Positions 51,310 to 60,291 of a stretch of DNA of 64,000 nt are shown here, one piece after another. Positions within the stretch are counted from its first letter, which is position 1. The number at the start of each line of letters is the position of its first letter. The notes under the pieces were generated by a model. It did not search any database and was not told the origin of the DNA. It saw only the letters and a program-made list of their open reading frames with translations. The DNA lies in assembly GCA_014841835.1 (NCBI GenBank), contig JACYUQ010000006.1:59430-123429 (forward strand). Direction: 5' to 3'. The position numbers were made by a program, and so were the translations under genes. The stretch is from Oxalobacteraceae sp. CFBP 13730. Its GTDB lineage: Bacteria; Pseudomonadota; Gammaproteobacteria; Burkholderiales; Burkholderiaceae_D.

Positions 51310-51800
51310 GCGTCATTTTATGACACCCTGATTTCGACGGAAAACGACTGTCATTTTATGACATCTGGCAAGACGACCCTCGGTTGCGACGCGCTCACGC
51401 GGCCTAGCTCCGATATGTGTCGAGGATGAGTGTCATTTTATGACACCTCGGTCTTGGGCAAAAAACAACTGTCATGTTATGATTCCACCGGCCGACACAC
51501 CTTTGCGGCGCGGCACCCGACCGGCTTCGCTCGTTTGTCGTTTCGAGAGTGTCATTTTATGACACTTCGATTTTCACTAGTAACGACTGTCATTTTAGAT
51601 AAATGGATGGGAACTTTGTGATCGTATTGCAGCTGAGCGGTCTAGTATAGAAGGGGCCTGATGGGGGTGTCATTTAATGACACTTTGACGGCCAAGCGTT
51701 TTCGAACAAGATGGGAAGAGCGCAACCCTGGATGGTTAGCGTCGCTGTGTAAAAAGAGGCGAGGAAAACGTGCTCAGGACGAGGTGTCATTTTATGACAC
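51310..51800 (+). repeat. Centromere-like palindromes downstream of parB
   Basis: About eight copies of GTGTCATTTTATGACAC, including near-copies: 51310, 51348, 51430, 51469 (worn), 51549, 51588 (half), 51667 (ATTTAAT centre) and 51784. Three are exact. The last ends 11 nt before the parB stop codon. The position and perfect 7-bp arms suggest the ParB-binding centromere (parS) of this plasmid. Confidence 0.8.
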
Positions 51801-51810
51801 CCCGTGGACT

Positions 51811-52740
51811 TTACACCTTCGTGAGGGAGGCTAAATTGTCTTGGATCAACTTATGAAACTTCTCCGAGTCAAACTCGCCAGAAATCTTCGCAGACGAGGC
51901 GCCTACGACCAGCTTGATGTTTAGACCTTCCTGCTTAAAGGCATACTCTTTTTTAGTGTTAGCCACTGGCCCCGACAGCTTCCGCTCAATCCATCCCTTC
52001 ACCCCGGACTGTTTCAACTTTTTGGCCTCGATCAACCGGAAGGCTTCCTCCACAAGTAACTTTGCCTGGTCGCCCTTCTCTGGATCGTCCAGTAACGGCT
52101 TCAAGGCGTACACAAGGTTTGCACCGATAAGGGTGGGTGATTCGTCAAGCGCCATGTGAACAGCCTGAGGCAGACTAGCGAAAGCTTCCAGGTTGTAAAT
52201 CTGTGTTCTCGAAACTGATAGGACCTCTGCAAGTTCTGTCTTGTTCTGAACGGCCTCGGTTTCGTGAAGCATGACCATGTGCTTATACTGCTCCCAATCC
52301 GAAAGGCCTTTTCGCGCAGTGTTATCCATCGTCAGTGCCCGTGCAGCCTGGGCGTTGCTCATTCGCTTCACCACTGCCGGTATCATTTCCTGCTTAAGTC
52401 GCCTGAAAGCCTCCAGTCTATGATGACCTGCTATTAGCTCAAACCTCTTCTCACGCTCCTGTAAACCTTCAGCCTGTTTCGTCGGATCGAGCGGCCGCAC
52501 CAGGATCGGCGACAGCAAGCCTCCCTTCTGGATCAGCGCGACTAACATCTCGACGTGATCTAGATCCAGTTTGACCCGCGACTGGAACGGAGAGTCGGCA
52601 ATCTCTGCGACCTTAATTGGCAAGCCGAGCTGGGCCTCGTTGGCAGCGTCGCCGAAGATCGTTGATGCAACCTCGGCCTCGATGTCCTGCGGCGGACGCC
52701 GCCGGCGCATACTATCTTCAAGTGCTTTGTCTTTAGACAC
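51811..52740 (-). CDS. parB: ParB family partition protein
   Basis: A 309-residue ParB. The N-terminal CTP-binding/ParB-like part has FQSRVKLDLDHVEMLVALI, GGLLSPILVRP and IAGHHRLEAFRRL (the GERRxRA-type motif, here AGHHRLEA). The central helix-turn-helix KTELAEVLSVSRTQIYNLE binds the centromere. The C-terminus is a dimerisation-like region. It overlaps parA by 8 nt and lies next to a block of palindromes, its probable binding sites. Minus-strand operon. Confidence 0.9.
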   Translation of the reverse strand: MSKDKALEDSMRRRRPPQDIEAEVASTIFGDAANEAQLGLPIKVAEIADSPFQSRVKLDLDHVEMLVALIQKGGLLSPILVRPLDPTKQAEGLQEREKRFELIAGHHRLEAFRRLKQEMIPAVVKRMSNAQAARALTMDNTARKGLSDWEQYKHMVMLHETEAVQNKTELAEVLSVSRTQIYNLEAFASLPQAVHMALDESPTLIGANLVYALKPLLDDPEKGDQAKLLVEEAFRLIEAKKLKQSGVKGWIERKLSGPVANTKKEYAFKQEGLNIKLVVGASSAKISGEFDSEKFHKLIQDNLASLTKV

Positions 52741-53542
52741 CGGCCTTCTCCTTCAACGGCAGGCCCGCGATGGCAGCAATCTCGCGCGCTATCGCGACGA
52801 TCTCCCGTGACGCATTGTGATCGCGGTCGTACTGCAAGATCGTCTGCCCCCCGGCCTGGGACTTATGTATATCTGTGGTCGTAGGTAAGCTCGCCGTCAG
52901 GACGTGGTCGTAGTAATCGCGCACGGCCCCAGCAGTGATTTTGCACATCTTCTTCCGTGCATCGTGCTTGGTCAGGATCGCACCACCGAACTTCAAGTGG
53001 GGGTTCGCCATTCTGCCCTGCTTGATGAACTCGAGCATATCGTCCGTCCCGAGCAGGGAAAGTTTGGAACCGGACTCAATCGGCACCATCACTATATCCG
53101 AAGCGGCAAGTGCGTTGGCGGTAAGGAAATTCAATGCTGGCGGGGTGTCGAGGATGATGACGTCGTATTCGTCGGCGACGAGTGCGAGCTTCTGCCGAAC
53201 GATAGAAGTGGACGAAAAGGGCGTCTGTTGCAGCTGGCGCTCAAGCACAGCAAGCTTCAACGTGGAGCCGATCAGGTGAACGCCGTCGATATGCGTGTTC
53301 TCGACAATAGCTGCCGCGATCGATTCGCGTCCATCCAGAACCTTCTCGATAGTGACTGCTGGCGACTCTTCGAAATCGTAGACCAGCCGCGTTGCATTGG
53401 CCTGCGGGTCCAGGTCTACGAGCAGCACGTCCAATCCTTCACGCGCAAAGGCATCCGCTATACAAACAGACAGCGTTGTCTTGCAGACTCCACCTTTGTG
53501 GTTAGCGAGACATATAATTTTTGCAGGCACAGCTTCCTCCAC
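52733..53542 (-). CDS. parA: ParA family partition ATPase
   Basis: A 269-residue ParA with deviant Walker A NHKGGVCKTT near residue 15. The usual KGGVGKT/S has Cys in place of the Gly before the signature Lys. Then come VLLVDLDPQANATR (A'), VIILDTPPALNFLTANAL (Walker B) and LTKHDARKK. It lacks the long N-terminal helix-turn-helix of type Ia proteins, so it is type Ib-like in length, though paired with a large ParB. It drives segregation with parB. Confidence 0.9.
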   Translation of the reverse strand: MEEAVPAKIICLANHKGGVCKTTLSVCIADAFAREGLDVLLVDLDPQANATRLVYDFEESPAVTIEKVLDGRESIAAAIVENTHIDGVHLIGSTLKLAVLERQLQQTPFSSTSIVRQKLALVADEYDVIILDTPPALNFLTANALAASDIVMVPIESGSKLSLLGTDDMLEFIKQGRMANPHLKFGGAILTKHDARKKMCKITAGAVRDYYDHVLTASLPTTTDIHKSQAGGQTILQYDRDHNASREIVAIAREIAAIAGLPLKEKAGV

Positions 53543-53791
53543 GTTTTTATTGACCGGGAAATGTTAAGCCAAAAATCGGTAAATGCCTACGAAAATGTTA
53601 GACCGGCACGAAAAATTGGCGGATTTTTCGAAACGCTCACAAAACCTCTCACCTTTCGCCTGTAGCAGAGCGCTAAAATGTGCTTAGCCAAGCTCTGACA
53701 GAACCAGAACACCTCAGAAACCGTTGCCAGACTATGAATTTCGAAGATCGAGAGTATCCGACCCGGGTTTTTCTTTTCCTGTACACAAGGG

Positions 53792-53824
53792 CCCTCATGC
53801 GAAGCGACGTATTGAGGGTTTTTT
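53792..53824 (+). terminator. Possible terminator upstream of the iterons
   Basis: CCCTCA and TGAGGG separated by 15 nt and followed by TTTTTT. A modest stem. It could isolate the replication region from upstream transcription. Confidence 0.4.
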
Positions 53825-53904
53825 GAGTAGTAAACCCTTGATTTGGTTTACAACCAGTTTGATGCAGAGCAAGAGCTAGCAACCATGCGGGTTTCAGAAG
53901 AATG

Positions 53905-54055
53905 AGGTGAGAGGATTTGTGAGTGTAGGTGAGAGAATTTGTGAGTGCAGGTGAGAACTTTTGTGAGCGTTCGTGCTGATAGGTGAGAAGATTTGTGAAC
54001 GTAGGTGAGGGGATATGTGAGCGTTTGGTCTAAAGGTGAGATGATTTGTGAGCGT
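53905..54055 (+). repeat. Replication-origin iterons (six copies)
   Basis: Six direct 22-bp copies of AGGTGAGA-N2-ATTTGTGAGCGT type at 53905, 53927, 53949, 53981, 54003 and 54034. Start-to-start spacing is 22, 22, 32, 22 and 31, so whole turns of the helix are kept. They lie just before the Rep gene and are the expected initiator-binding array of the origin. Confidence 0.9.
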
Positions 54056-54145
54056 GAGGACCTGAATCGATGTTTGGAGACAACATTCTCGCAACGGTGA
54101 GAGTTCAGTTTGATATTTTTCACCGATGCATGTACTCTTCGTTCG

Positions 54146-55426
54146 ATGGGACTTTCCAACGACAACACAACTGCGATCGAGGTATTGCGCCAGCCGAACC
54201 AGACTCTAGCCGTCTTGCCAGTCAGCGGCCGGATCACCGCGACCATGCGGAAGTTGTTCGCGACCATGCTGTTTTTCTCACAGCAGGATGGAAGTAGGGA
54301 TGTGTACCGGCGTTCGTTCGGCGAGCTCATGAACCTCGCCGAATACAACAGCCGAAACTCCTTGGACTTGCGGGAGCAGTTTCGTATGCTGCAGAGCATT
54401 CAGGTCGAGTGGAACACCCAAGCTTCGGACGAAACGCGCTGGGGCGTTTCGGGAATGATCGCCCAGGCGGAAATCATCGAGCACAAAGGACATGCGACAT
54501 ACGTTGAGTGGTCGCTGCCTCCCCGCATACGGCAAGAGCTGCTTGATCCGACGTCCTACACCGCACTCCTGCTCCACATGTCGACTGCGCTGCGCGGCGG
54601 TTCCTCGATTGCGTTGTACGAGATCTGCAGCCGCTACAAGACGAGTCCGAATGGCCTGACGATGCGCCAGCAGTGGGAATGGTTCTGCCCGCGAATTACT
54701 GGCAACCCCCTTATCGAGGTCACGGAGTACAAGTACTTCAAACGCGACGTGTTGAAGCGCGCGATCGCTGAAGTCAACGCGATGACGGACATCGAAGTAA
54801 CACTCATCGAGCACAAGATCGGGCGCAAGATCGAACAGATCCAATTTAAGGTTGCGCGCAAAGCCAATCCATTCGTGGCTTGGTCGGACTCCCCGGGCGG
54901 TGCAAACATCGTCGACATGGACTTGCTCAACAATATCGTTGCGTTTGGCATCAAGCCGAAGCAGGCGAAGATTTGGTGCGAAGAACACGACGAGGCGTTC
55001 TTGCGTAAAACCGTTTCATTGGTGCGCCAGCGCGAGGGGGCAGTAGGACTTCCGAAACTCGGTTCCACCGCAGCATACTTCCGCATTGCGCTGCGCGATC
55101 GTCATGCGGATCAGCCCGACAAAGCTCCGACGAAGCCGCCGGGGGCGCTTCTTGCTCCACCTACTGCAGCTGAGATTGCACAGGTCGACCGTATCCGTAC
55201 GGCCGACCAGGCGTACCGCGAAATGAGCATCGAGGACCAGGAAGCGAGGCGCGAGCAATTCATCAAGGCGACGCCTGTCGCTGCATATGCACGCGAGGTC
55301 AAGAGGCACGGGCTGGGCAGGTCACAGGCAGCAAAGGCTGCGTTCTGCGAATGGCTGGCTGACTCCCTTTGGGGCAAGGTGGGCGGTGCGGAACACACGG
55401 ACACACCCGCTAGTCCACTGGCCTGA
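54146..55426 (+). CDS. Rep_3 family (RepB-type) plasmid replication initiator
   Basis: About 426 residues from MGLSNDNTTAIEVLRQ; a TTG-opened frame 36 nt earlier is less likely. It is a Rep_3-type initiator with two winged-helix domains: LMNLAEYNSRNSLDLREQFR in the first, and ALYEICSRYKTSPNGLTMRQ with FKRDVLKRAIAEVN in the second, where the iteron-binding helix lies. The C-terminal ~150 residues are an accessory tail rich in charged residues. It would bind the iterons immediately upstream and start replication there. Confidence 0.9.
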   Translation: MGLSNDNTTAIEVLRQPNQTLAVLPVSGRITATMRKLFATMLFFSQQDGSRDVYRRSFGELMNLAEYNSRNSLDLREQFRMLQSIQVEWNTQASDETRWGVSGMIAQAEIIEHKGHATYVEWSLPPRIRQELLDPTSYTALLLHMSTALRGGSSIALYEICSRYKTSPNGLTMRQQWEWFCPRITGNPLIEVTEYKYFKRDVLKRAIAEVNAMTDIEVTLIEHKIGRKIEQIQFKVARKANPFVAWSDSPGGANIVDMDLLNNIVAFGIKPKQAKIWCEEHDEAFLRKTVSLVRQREGAVGLPKLGSTAAYFRIALRDRHADQPDKAPTKPPGALLAPPTAAEIAQVDRIRTADQAYREMSIEDQEARREQFIKATPVAAYAREVKRHGLGRSQAAKAAFCEWLADSLWGKVGGAEHTDTPASPLA

Positions 55427-55470
55427 ACCTGCACTGGCCAGAGACGTCGATATAGCATCACCACGGCACG

Positions 55471-56358
55471 CTAATTACTGAGCCTATGGCGCCCATCCAT
55501 GGAAGCCATTCGCGCCACCAGCGCCCGAATATCCTCGATACGGAGATGTGCTTCATTCCGCAAAAGCTGCTTGTAGAGTAGGGCGACGATCTGGATCGCG
55601 TCGACCGCACGCACCGGCAGCGCCACCGCAGCACGACCGCGCTGGATGACGCGCACGAAGTAGTGCGTGTCCTGGAAGTCGATGTGGAGCGACTTATCAT
55701 GCGCGCGGCCGTGGCCATCGAACTTCACGCTCGGGATCAGGTTTTCGAATAGCGCCAGCGCCATGTAGGCTTCCTGCACGGTCAGCTGAACGATGATTTT
55801 GTTCTGCCAGTCGACCTCTCGACGTGCGCCGGCGCCGCCTAGCGCCAGCGCACCTTCGACCTGGATCGTGTGCTGGTTGCTCGAGCGCGTCCGTGCTTCG
55901 CTTACACACAGCGCGGCTCCACTGCCAAAAATCTTAAAACTGAAGTATGGCGGCTCGATCGGCGCAGCCGGTGCCGGCGTCGCCGGCGCAGTGCAGTTGG
56001 CAACCTGCAGTCCAGCGCCATGGAGGTAAGCGACAGCCCGGGCCTGGTTGCCGGGGCTGGCGCTCGCAGCCTTGATGGTCTCGATGCCTGACGAGTCGTC
56101 GAGCTTGGCCGCGGCGATGATTGCTGGCAGGTCGAACTGGAAGCCCAGCTGCTCGACCGTGCGGCGCACGCCTGGTGCCAGTGAGTGCACGACGGCTGCC
56201 AGCTGCTGGCGGCGCTTGGTCTCGCCGACGGCGAACCATCTAAGGTCATCGGCAAAGGCCTTGCCTTCGGCGGTGCCGACGAGCTGGCGCAGCTGCTCGC
56301 TGGTGACGGATGGTAGCCGGGCGCTGGCCAACGTTTCGAGGATGGTGGAGAGCTTCAT
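55471..56358 (-). CDS. Conserved plasmid protein of unknown function (295 aa)
   Basis: A soluble 295-residue protein starting MKLSTILETLASARLPSVTS. The N-terminal half is helical (QLRQLVGTAEGKAFADDLRW). The central region is Ala/Pro-rich (TAPATPAPAAPIEPP), a linker. The C-terminal half is beta-rich with VQEAYMALALFENLIPSV and YFVRVIQRGRAAVALPV. No family recognised. Its ATG overlaps the stop of the upstream recombinase gene by 4 nt (ATGA), so the two are a unit. It may help the recombinase or a DNA-binding task. Confidence 0.6.
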   Translation of the reverse strand: MKLSTILETLASARLPSVTSEQLRQLVGTAEGKAFADDLRWFAVGETKRRQQLAAVVHSLAPGVRRTVEQLGFQFDLPAIIAAAKLDDSSGIETIKAASASPGNQARAVAYLHGAGLQVANCTAPATPAPAAPIEPPYFSFKIFGSGAALCVSEARTRSSNQHTIQVEGALALGGAGARREVDWQNKIIVQLTVQEAYMALALFENLIPSVKFDGHGRAHDKSLHIDFQDTHYFVRVIQRGRAAVALPVRAVDAIQIVALLYKQLLRNEAHLRIEDIRALVARMASMDGRHRLSN

Positions 56359-57359
56359 TTTTTCGGATCGTCTTTGATGCGCGTGAATTTGTAATCCGCA
56401 GCGGAACGCTCGAGCGCCAGGCCGAGCACGTCCTTCAACTGGTCCGGACTGGCGCCGTTATCCAATTGTCCCTTCGCGAACGTGTTGCGCAATGTCCGGC
56501 CGCCAGCTCGAGACACGCCCAGGCCGGCTCGCTCAAACGTCGCGCGGATCTGCTTGTAGACGGTCTTGTTCGTCATCTTGCCGCCCAAGACATTGGCCGG
56601 GAACACGAAGAGCCCGGGCAGCGCCAACTCCTTGACCATTCTTTCTCGTTCATCTAGCCACTGTCGCAACTCGGCCATGCCTTCGCGGGGCAGGGGAGTG
56701 ATGTGTTCGTAGCTGGTGTCGTGCTTTTCCTGCGGCGTGATCGTCAGGTCGACCGAACCGTCCAACGCCACCTGGTGACCGACTTCATGCACGAGAAGTC
56801 CGATCGCTTCGGCCACGCGCAGGCCGGCCAGCGCCATCACGACTTGCATAGCGCGATCGCGCCGGCGTTTCCAGCCGTCGAATGCCGTCACGCGGCGGCG
56901 CCGCGGTGGATCCGCCGGCAGGGCGCCGAAGAATCGCTGGAGCTGCTCGGGCGAAAGTGTACGGCCGGCGTCGTCTTTAGGCAGGTCGGTACGGTCGGTT
57001 GCCAAGATCGCCTGCTTCGCTGGATTGGGTGTGACGCCCAAGTGCTGATAGCAGCGTTCCAAGAGGCGCAGATACCGATACCCGATCTTGCTGTTGAGCA
57101 CCCGCTTACCGCCGTCGAAGCGGTTGACGAAATGGGCCAAGTCGCCGTGAGTCACCGTCGAGAACGTTTTACCTTGTTCCTCTATCCACACGGAGACGTT
57201 GGAGAACATCGAAATGTAGATTCTGGCGGATTCGCTTGAGACCGAGCGGAGTATGCCGTCCGCCGGGAGACGCTGGGCAGTTTTAGCGAATTCGTCGGTG
57301 CCGACGAATTCCTTGAACGCCTGGACAGGGTCGCTGTCCCACGAAGTCAGGTTTCTCAT
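56355..57359 (-). CDS. Atypical tyrosine recombinase
   Basis: About 334 residues from MRNLTSWDSDPVQAFKEFV (position 57359); an upstream in-frame ATG at 57536 would add 59 residues that look non-native (Lys-rich, hydrophobic run). It has a SAM-like N-terminal domain, then a catalytic domain with MALAGLRVAEAIG (Arg) and PQEKHDTSYEHIT (Lys hairpin). The H-x-x-R box reads GGRTLRNTFA, with Arg in place of His. The second His is Leu (DVLGLALERS). The last Tyr is in AADYKF. Two missing box residues suggest altered or lost activity. It overlaps the next gene by 4 nt. Confidence 0.8.
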   Translation of the reverse strand: MRNLTSWDSDPVQAFKEFVGTDEFAKTAQRLPADGILRSVSSESARIYISMFSNVSVWIEEQGKTFSTVTHGDLAHFVNRFDGGKRVLNSKIGYRYLRLLERCYQHLGVTPNPAKQAILATDRTDLPKDDAGRTLSPEQLQRFFGALPADPPRRRRVTAFDGWKRRRDRAMQVVMALAGLRVAEAIGLLVHEVGHQVALDGSVDLTITPQEKHDTSYEHITPLPREGMAELRQWLDERERMVKELALPGLFVFPANVLGGKMTNKTVYKQIRATFERAGLGVSRAGGRTLRNTFAKGQLDNGASPDQLKDVLGLALERSAADYKFTRIKDDPKK

Positions 57360-57397
57360 GGCGAGAATTAAAGTTGGATTGTCGTCAAGTATACCAC

Positions 57398-57622
57398 AAA
57401 AGGTAATTAACCCACAAATAAGCAATAGACCCCAAGATGCTCTTCTGCCGCTGACTCCGGCCGAGTCGGGTGGCTCTCTTTGCTTTCTTTTAGTTCTTTT
57501 CTCTTTTTTAGCTCCTTTAGTACTGAGGTTGATCAAGTATCCAAGGGCGTTCAGACTTAGAGTAGTCGAAGCGTGTCTGGAGAGATTAGTTAGTTATGAT
57601 AATAGTGGGTTAATTACCTTTT
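57398..57622. repeat. 18-bp inverted repeats flanking a 190-bp segment upstream of the recombinase
   Basis: AAAAGGTAATTAACCCAC at 57398-57415 and GTGGGTTAATTACCTTTT at 57605-57622 are perfect inverted copies. The enclosed 189 bp lie just upstream of the recombinase start at 57359 and contain T-rich runs. Possible paired recombination sites of an invertible promoter segment, or paired regulator sites. Confidence 0.7.
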
Positions 57623-59080
57623 TTTCGATAACTTACCCTACTGTGGGAGCGCAAATAATAATATTTGTATGCATATTCTGCAAAGGGGTATAACCGTACC
57701 TATTCTGGCCAACGTACTCCTAACGGCTACGACTGGTGCGCCAAAACGATGAAAACTTGGTGGCGCGCAAACAACCAGATAGCGGATCAACCTAACTCTA
57801 ACTCCACCACCGCGTCTGACCCGAACAAGCCACCAAACGTACTGGCAGTCGACCAGTTTAAAGCAGCCCAGCTAGCAGATTCATCGATGGTCATTCACAG
57901 CTGACGCTGAACGAACTTCGACACTTCCTACCAGCGGCCGCCGACCTAGCCAGGACCGAATGTCTCAATTCGCAGGCCACTATCCCGCACCTAAAGAGTG
58001 ATATCTGCTCGATAATCTTGCAACCGATTGTGGAAACAGCTTGACTAGCTTCATTCGTGACTTGGACAATGACACTTGCTGCATTGAGCCCGATCACCTG
58101 CAGCGCGAACAGCTGGATTTCATCGACTGCGTGGCCAACGTCATTATGCACTGGGCGCTGTGCACGCACCTGGGCAATCTGGTTTGGTTCAAAGCTCAGC
58201 GCCGTGGCAACCGTTTTGCGCTGCGCGCCGTATACCATTACCAAACGGCGCCGGTTGAGCACGCGGCCTGAAATGCGCAGGGGTGCGCGAGCAGCAGCTA
58301 GCGTTCTTGCTACGTGCCAGCGACTGCATTGACGCAATGGTCGGCGACCCGGCAAACGCGTTTTCGCTCACAGGGATGACGACAGGGGAGTGGCATTGAC
58401 CTATCTGTGACCGTTTGAAACTGAAATCTGATGAAATCTGTTGCGCAGCAGATTGCCGCATAGCCGGTGTGAAGCGAACCGGCCCCACCTGTTCCACGCT
58501 GCTGCAGACCCGTACTCGGCGATCGACTGGGTCAAGCGGAGAAGCGACAACACAACCGAGACCGCTATACTGGCGCAGCTGTCAGAAACCAATGAACCCC
58601 ACGGGCGAAACCACTCCCGTCGCGCTAGCACGTCGCGGGTTCTACCAAGATCGTATCGCTGCCTACCGCGACATTCTTGGGCGCTTCATAAACCGTCTAC
58701 ACCGTCCCTGCTGCGCTTAAGCGAGCACATTTGAAATACGAGCACGCCGGCCGTGCTCCGTCTGCAAGCTGAGCGCTGTCTAGATGCAGGTGTTCGATGC
58801 TACCGACTTGGTGCGCGCCGCCGCAGAACATGCTTAGCATGGACCCGCTGCAAGAGTTGTATGCCCTCTGATAGCTCGAAAGCATTTTCGGTAAAGTCTC
58901 AGCATATGGCGCGTGCGCAAGCCGCCCTATGCGAGAGTTACGCGGCCAAATTGTTCAGGGCCAGTACTCTTCACAGCGACGGTCGTGCCGATGGTAGATC
59001 GAGAGGGTCAAACTGACACCGCGGATCGGAGACAACCTGCTGCTTGATTGCCCACATCGGCGAGTTAGTTGCCAAATATT
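57623..59080. other. Gene-poor stretch
   Basis: Only short, conflicting frames were found. A frame at 57665-57904 (plus) and overlapping frames at 57891-58355 (minus) and 58041-58271 (plus) look like broken gene pieces. Remnants of two or three reading frames also occur at 58.4-58.7 kb. I support no gene here. Confidence 0.5.
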
Positions 59081-59356
59081 TCAGTACAGTGATTCGAGAT
59101 CTGCTCGGATTACTTCACACAACTTTTCTATATCTTCTTGGCTAGTAGGACCGTATGCTAGTGCCATCAGTGACAACGGGTGTATCTTCAGTACCGCTGC
59201 AAGGTGCTCAACCTTCGAAATTGTTGGGGCCTTAAGTCCTCGTTCCAAGCTACTAAGGTACGTTCGACTCGACACTTCAGAAAAGTCCTCTTGTGTTAGG
59301 CCGCGGCGTTTTCGTACACGCTGTAACCCCTTGCCAAAATTTTTAAGCGAGACCAT
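59081..59356 (-). CDS. XRE-family (HTH) regulator
   Basis: A 91-residue protein with a Cro/C1-type helix-turn-helix: GLQRVRKRRGLTQEDFSEVS, then SRTYLSSLERGLKAPTISKV, the standard pattern, with an acidic C-terminal tail (EDIEKLCEVIRADLESL). It is divergent from the gene at 59445 with 88 nt between them. Such pairs are often self-regulated or act on the neighbour. Confidence 0.85.
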   Translation of the reverse strand: MVSLKNFGKGLQRVRKRRGLTQEDFSEVSSRTYLSSLERGLKAPTISKVEHLAAVLKIHPLSLMALAYGPTSQEDIEKLCEVIRADLESLY

Positions 59357-59444
59357 TCATACCCCTGTCCAAAAAGACACGATGTACTCACGGCGAAACA
59401 TTTTGGGCTACAATCTATAGTGTTCAAATTTTGGGGGCTTCAAC

Positions 59445-59897
59445 TTGTTAGTTACAAAAAAGCAACACGGAATCACGGGTCCGGCTATGATGCTCGCCCC
59501 AGGCAGTCTGGTCTGGCGCACAGTTCAAATGGAATCCTTCTTCCCCTATATTTTTGTTCGTCAGGCCCAGCTAGAGGACAGTGAATGGTTCTCTGAAACA
59601 TCAATTCTCTGGTTGGCCACAGACGTCATAGCCTTATGTGAAGATATACAAGTTGATCCAACCCGTAGAATTGAAGAGATGGCTGTTTTTTTCCAAGGCC
59701 GAGGTGATGCTAAAAAAGGATGGAATTGGATAGGTATAGACGAAGTCTGGTCAGCTACAGCTAGAAATGGTGGAGAAAATAGCCCAGTCTACCTCTCCAA
59801 GAATGGCGATTACATAGATGCCCTTGGCCAAACAATCAGTGCAGTAACGATTAAGCTACAAAAGAAGCTTTATGTTGCTCCAACAGAACGTGTTTAA
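59445..59897 (+). CDS. Hypothetical protein divergent from the XRE regulator
   Basis: A 150-residue soluble protein starting MLVTKKQHGITGPAMMLAPG, with SILWLATDVIALCEDIQVDP and a C-terminal KLQKKLYVAPTERV. No family recognised. Its distance and orientation to the XRE gene suggest a regulated pair; a toxin-antitoxin-like role is possible but not shown. The upstream stretch CAAATTTTGGGGGC recurs near 60170. Confidence 0.55.
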   Translation: MLVTKKQHGITGPAMMLAPGSLVWRTVQMESFFPYIFVRQAQLEDSEWFSETSILWLATDVIALCEDIQVDPTRRIEEMAVFFQGRGDAKKGWNWIGIDEVWSATARNGGENSPVYLSKNGDYIDALGQTISAVTIKLQKKLYVAPTERV

Positions 59898-60053
59898 ATA
59901 AATCCGCCAGAAGCTAGTGGCGGCAGTTAGGTTTAGGTACTAGATACACTGAATCCCATAGAACTTATGTGAATTTTGTGTGTCCGAATTTAATATAATT
60001 TTTTACAATAACATAGTTTTTTGATAGTGTAGTTACGTCTATTAAAGGAAAAT

Positions 60054-60281
60054 ATGTCTGTGACTTCTTGCTTGCTTCGGATCGGTCGCTTAGCACTAGC
60101 TCCGATTAGAGGCTTTTTCGTCATTTCCTGGGAGGTGCTTAGAAATCGTAAGCCTCGACCAGTGGCCTCAAATTTTTGGGGGCACGTCAAAAATTTGATT
60201 CGAGAAGACTTCGCTGATTCTATAGTTCCTTTCAGGTGTGCAACACAGGAATTTCGGAGCGAGCTCCGTAGAAAATACTAA
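60054..60281 (+). CDS. Small basic protein (75 aa)
   Basis: AAAGGA lies before the ATG. MSVTSCLLRIGRLALAPIRG begins a hydrophobic/basic N-terminal part, followed by WEVLRNRKPRPVASNFWGHV. Amphipathic and positively charged. A decayed IS6 copy begins right after it, and the end may be truncated. No family recognised. Confidence 0.5.
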   Translation: MSVTSCLLRIGRLALAPIRGFFVISWEVLRNRKPRPVASNFWGHVKNLIREDFADSIVPFRCATQEFRSELRRKY

Positions 60282-60291
60282 CTTGCACGAC

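Noticed and set aside
57891..58355. A 154-residue minus-strand frame
   Set aside because: It conflicts with a plus-strand frame at 58041-58271 of similar quality. No domain decides between them.
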